Position numbers and translations under genes: made by a program. Below are positions 61,341 through 64,000 of a stretch of 64,000 bases of DNA, piece after piece; within the stretch, counting starts at the first letter, position 1; each line of letters opens with the position of its first letter. The notes below the pieces were generated by a model. The model did no database searches and was not told where the DNA came from. It saw only the letters and a program-made list of their open reading frames with translations. The stretch is taken from NCBI RefSeq assembly GCF_018614135.1, contig NZ_JAGGOW010000029.1, positions 1 through 64,000 of the forward strand. Direction: 5' to 3'. Origin of the DNA: Streptomyces sp. ISL-66. GTDB taxonomy: Bacteria; Actinomycetota; Actinomycetes; Streptomycetales; Streptomycetaceae.

Positions 61341-62741
61341 TCAGCGGGGGCCGAGCGTCCAGCGGGGCCCCGTCGGGCTGTCCTCGATGACCAGGCCGGA
61401 CTGCTGGAGCTGATCGCGGATGGCGTCGGCGGTCGCCCAGTCCTTGCGGGCGCGGGCGGACTCGCGCTGCTCCAGGACCAGGCGTACGAGGGTGTCCACG
61501 GCTCCGTGGAGGTCCTCGCCGCGGTCCGCTTCTTCCGCCCAGTGGGGGTCGAGGGGGTCGAGGCCGAGGACGCCCAGCATGGCCCGTACCTCGGACAGGC
61601 GGGCGATGGCCGCGTCCTTGTCGTCGGCGGCGAGCGCGCTGTTGCCCTGGCGGACGGTGGTGTGGATGATCGCGAGCGCCTGCGGGACGCCCAGGTCGTC
61701 GTCCATGGCCTCGGCGAAGGCGGGCGGGACCTCGGCGGCCGGCTCGACCGTCTTGCCGGCCTTCTCGATGACGCGCTGGATGAACCCTTCGATGCGCGCG
61801 AAGCCGGATTCGGCCTCGCGCAGCGACTCCACGCTGTACTCGATCATCGAGCGGTAGTGCGGGGTGCCGAGGTAGTAGCGCAGGACGATCGGGCGCCAGG
61901 CCTTGAGCATCTCGGAGACGAGGACGGAGTTGCCCAGCGACTTCGACATCTTCTCGCCGGACAGGGTGACCCACGCGTTGTGCACCCAGTACTTCGCGAA
62001 CTCGTCGCCGAAGGCCTTGGCCTGGACGATCTCGTTCTCGTGGTGCGGGAAGATCAGGTCGATCCCGCCGCCGTGGATGTCGAAGGCGCTGCCGAGGTAC
62101 TTGTGCGCCATCGCCGAGCATTCGAGGTGCCAGCCGGGGCGGCCGCGGCCCCACGGGGTCTCCCAGTCGGGCTCGCCGGGCTTGGACGCCTTCCACATGG
62201 CGAAGTCGCGCGGGTCGCGCTTGCCGGTGATGCCGGACTCGCTCGGCTGGCGCAGGTCGTCGATGTCCTGGTTGGAGAGCTCGAGGTAGCCGGGGAAGGA
62301 GCGGACGTCGAAGTAGACGCTGCCGTCCGCCTCGTAGGCGTGGCCGCGCTCGATGAGCGCGCGCATCATCTCGATCATCTCCGGCACGTGGCCGGTGGCG
62401 CGCGGCTCGTACGTGGGCGGGAGGCAGCCCAGCGCGTTGTAGCCGTCGTTGAAGGCGCGCTCGTTCTCGTAGCCGATGGACCACCAGGGGCGGCCCTCGG
62501 TCTCGGCCTTCGTGATGATCTTGTCGTCGATGTCGGTGACGTTGCGGATGAAGGTGACGTCGAGCCCGCGGTAGGTGAACCAGCGGCGCATGATGTCGAA
62601 GTTCAGGTACGACCGGACGTGCCCGATGTGCGGGGCCGCCTGCACGGTGGCGCCACAGAGGTAGATCGAGACGCAGCCCGGAACGAGCGGGGTGAAGTCA
62701 CGGATCTGCCGGGCGCTGGTGTCGTACAGGCGAATAGTCAC
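61341..62741 (-). CDS. cysS: Cysteinyl-tRNA synthetase
   Basis: A 466-residue class I synthetase. The class I HIGH motif is in AAPHIGHVRSYLNFD (near residue 38). Zinc-site residues are in VSIYLCGATVQ, WHLECSAMAHKYLG and HHENE, and KMSKS is near 265 in GEKMSKSLGN. The length is normal. GTG start at 62741 (VTIRLYDTSARQ). It lies in the conserved order ispD-ispF-cysS-rlmB, with about 104 bp to ispF and 134 bp to rlmB. Confidence 0.97.
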   Translation of the reverse strand: MTIRLYDTSARQIRDFTPLVPGCVSIYLCGATVQAAPHIGHVRSYLNFDIMRRWFTYRGLDVTFIRNVTDIDDKIITKAETEGRPWWSIGYENERAFNDGYNALGCLPPTYEPRATGHVPEMIEMMRALIERGHAYEADGSVYFDVRSFPGYLELSNQDIDDLRQPSESGITGKRDPRDFAMWKASKPGEPDWETPWGRGRPGWHLECSAMAHKYLGSAFDIHGGGIDLIFPHHENEIVQAKAFGDEFAKYWVHNAWVTLSGEKMSKSLGNSVLVSEMLKAWRPIVLRYYLGTPHYRSMIEYSVESLREAESGFARIEGFIQRVIEKAGKTVEPAAEVPPAFAEAMDDDLGVPQALAIIHTTVRQGNSALAADDKDAAIARLSEVRAMLGVLGLDPLDPHWAEEADRGEDLHGAVDTLVRLVLEQRESARARKDWATADAIRDQLQQSGLVIEDSPTGPRWTLGPR

Positions 62742-62845
62742 GGCATCCAGGGTAGTGCGCCCGTAGCAGTGCCCCGCGACCCTTTCGGTACGCGGGGCCC
62801 GCTTTGTTGTCGAAGAGGTGCGGGAGCGGTGTGACCGTACGGCCA

Positions 62846-63370
62846 TTAGGCCCGGTTCGTCCGGTAGACGAGGGCCGTGGCGATGGCGGCGAGGCCTTCG
62901 GCGCGGCCGGTGAGGCCCAGCCCGTCGGTGGTGGTGCCCGAGACGGACACGGGGGCGCCCGCCGCGGCGGCGAGCGCCTTCTGTGCCTCTTCGCGCCGCT
63001 TGCCGATCTTCGGCCGGACGCCGATCACCTGGATGGCGATGTTGCCGATCTCGAAACCCTCGGCCCGTACGATCCGGGCCGCTTCAGCCAGAAGGGTGAC
63101 GCCGGCGGCGCCGGACCACTCGGGGCGGGAGGTGCCGAAGTGCGCGCCGAGGTCGCCGACGCCGGCGGCGGAGAAGAGCGCGTCGCAGGCGGCGTGCGCG
63201 GCGACGTCCCCGTCCGAGTGGCCGGCGAGGCCGTCCTCTCCTTCCCAGAGGAGGCCGGCGCACCACAGGTCGCGGCCGGTCTCGAAGGCGTGGACGTCGG
63301 TGCCGATGCCGACCTGCGGCAGCAGGGGCGGCCCGGCCGGTGCTTCGGAGGCCGCGGGGCTAGTACGCAT
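62846..63370 (-). CDS. ispF: 2-C-methyl-D-erythritol 2,4-cyclodiphosphate synthase
   Basis: A 174-residue enzyme of the non-mevalonate isoprenoid route. Signatures are [19 protein letters not shown] with the metal-binding Asp and His, [36 protein letters not shown] and [21 protein letters not shown]. The ATG at 63370 lies inside the ispD 3' end, an 11-bp overlap, so the two are translationally coupled. Residues 1-15 form a short extension before the fold. Confidence 0.97.
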   Translation of the reverse strand: MRTSPAASEAPAGPPLLPQVGIGTDVHAFETGRDLWCAGLLWEGEDGLAGHSDGDVAAHAACDALFSAAGVGDLGAHFGTSRPEWSGAAGVTLLAEAARIVRAEGFEIGNIAIQVIGVRPKIGKRREEAQKALAAAAGAPVSVSGTTTDGLGLTGRAEGLAAIATALVYRTNRA

Positions 63371-64000
63371 CGGTGGCCCTCCGGCGGGCGAGTACGGCCT
63401 CGGCGAGGACCAGGTCGAGCGGGCGGGTGACCTTGAAGGCCTCTTCGTGGCCGGGAACGACGACGACGGTGATGCCGAGCCGCTCCACCATTCCGGCGTC
63501 GTCCGTGGCACCCTCCCCGTCCACCGCGACCTCCTCGTGCGCGCGCAGCAGGGTGACGAGGTCGAAGCCCTGGGGGGTCTGTACGGCGCGCAGCCGGGCC
63601 CGTACGGGGGTGGCGACGACCGGCTCGGCTTCGCCCGGCTTGCCGGGTTCGACCTCCTTGACGGTGTCGGCCAGCGGCAGGGCCGGTACGACGGCGGGCG
63701 CGCCGTCACGGACGGCCTCGACGACGCAGTCGACGGTGTCCACGGGGACGAGCGGGCGGGCCGCGTCGTGGATGAGGACGGCGGTGACGTCGGCGGGGAG
63801 CGCCCGCAGGCCCGCGCGCACGGACTCCTGCCGGGTTTCGCCGCCGGGGACGACGAGGATCTCGGTGCGGTCGGGCAGCGCGTGCTCGTCCAGGAGCCTG
63901 CGCACCTCCGCGGTGTCGGCGGGCGGCGCCACGACGACGACGAGGGAGACGGCGCGGGAGCGCGCCATGGCGCGGACCGCGTGGATGAGCATGGGGATGC
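63360..64000 (-). CDS. ispD: 2-C-methyl-D-erythritol 4-phosphate cytidylyltransferase, partial
   Basis: The frame is open to the last base of the window, so the N-terminus with the nucleotide-binding GxG-x-R loop is missing. What is visible (about 213 residues) has [92 protein letters not shown] and [16 protein letters not shown], all IspD signatures. It makes CDP-ME, two steps before IspF, and overlaps ispF by 11 bp. Confidence 0.96.
   Translation of the reverse strand, partial: IPMLIHAVRAMARSRAVSLVVVVAPPADTAEVRRLLDEHALPDRTEILVVPGGETRQESVRAGLRALPADVTAVLIHDAARPLVPVDTVDCVVEAVRDGAPAVVPALPLADTVKEVEPGKPGEAEPVVATPVRARLRAVQTPQGFDLVTLLRAHEEVAVDGEGATDDAGMVERLGITVVVVPGHEEAFKVTRPLDLVLAEAVLARRRATDAY

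Overview
The window looks like the chromosome of a Streptomyces or a very close relative. GC is uniformly very high, codons end in G/C, and many start codons are GTG. It also carries blocks typical of that genus: groEL with tandem CIRCE elements next to a cold-shock gene, a MoaD-like gene and thrC; msiK; a GAF-PAS-GGDEF protein of the CdgB type; hbpS beside a two-component pair; a HelD-like ATPase; and a sortase substrate with an LAXTG signal. All assignments come from reading the sequence; no database search was possible.

Layout. 0-3.5 kb: end of a helicase-associated protein, a sortase-anchored secreted protein, and a HAD phosphatase with a 12-bp minisatellite. 3.57-6.38 kb: a 2.75-kb lower-GC cassette with two small reverse genes, an XRE regulator and an Mrr-like nuclease. 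It is bounded by 66-bp direct repeats that duplicate the 5' end of the DNA-repair helicase gene xpb. 6.4-14.5 kb: xpb, a HelD-like RNA polymerase ATPase, cutC, an HD phosphohydrolase, a Cmx-like efflux pump and two small conserved genes. 14.6-18.2 kb: a murR-murQ-PTS operon for N-acetylmuramic acid, with a probable leaderless, self-overlapping promoter/operator. 18.3-22.6 kb: an accessory stretch with an internally deleted acetyltransferase, a TetR/flavin monooxygenase pair, an unknown gene running into an IS-like remnant, a Uma2 nuclease and a 3' gene fragment. 22.6-31.5 kb: GH16 enzyme, trpF, groEL, cold-shock gene, moaD-thrC behind a SAM-I riboswitch, then gpgS and otsA. 31.7-37.6 kb: otsB, a DUF3263 gene, a sugar-binding lipoprotein, and nagK-nagA plus a PfkB kinase. 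37.6-43.4 kb: CBM35 protein, diguanylate cyclase, flavin reductase, arfB, terD, GNAT. 43.4-50.2 kb: M1 peptidase, hbpS/senS/senR, an NTF2-like protein and a second LuxR/kinase pair. 50.7-58.3 kb: conserved unknowns, a pentapeptide protein, a quinone-type oxidoreductase behind a MerR/SoxR-type promoter, an amine-oxidase-like enzyme, tRNA-Thr(TGT), msiK and a nucleotidyltransferase. 58.5-64 kb: a DoxX protein and the reverse-strand cluster ispD-ispF-cysS-rlmB, with ispD cut by the window edge.

Themes. Amino-sugar use recurs: murR/Q/P, nagK/nagA, a sugar-binding lipoprotein and the multi-sugar ATPase msiK. DasR-like (dre) palindromes lie before nagK, the lipoprotein gene, msiK and, unexpectedly, cutC. 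Trehalose and glucosylglycerate genes (otsA, otsB, gpgS) are clustered. The most unusual items are the xpb-duplicating cassette; tandem repeats that straddle the stop codons of at least five genes; a perfect 22-bp palindrome between hbpS and senS; a SAM-I riboswitch on thrC; and a MoaD-like carrier ending in Gly-Gly-Cys.
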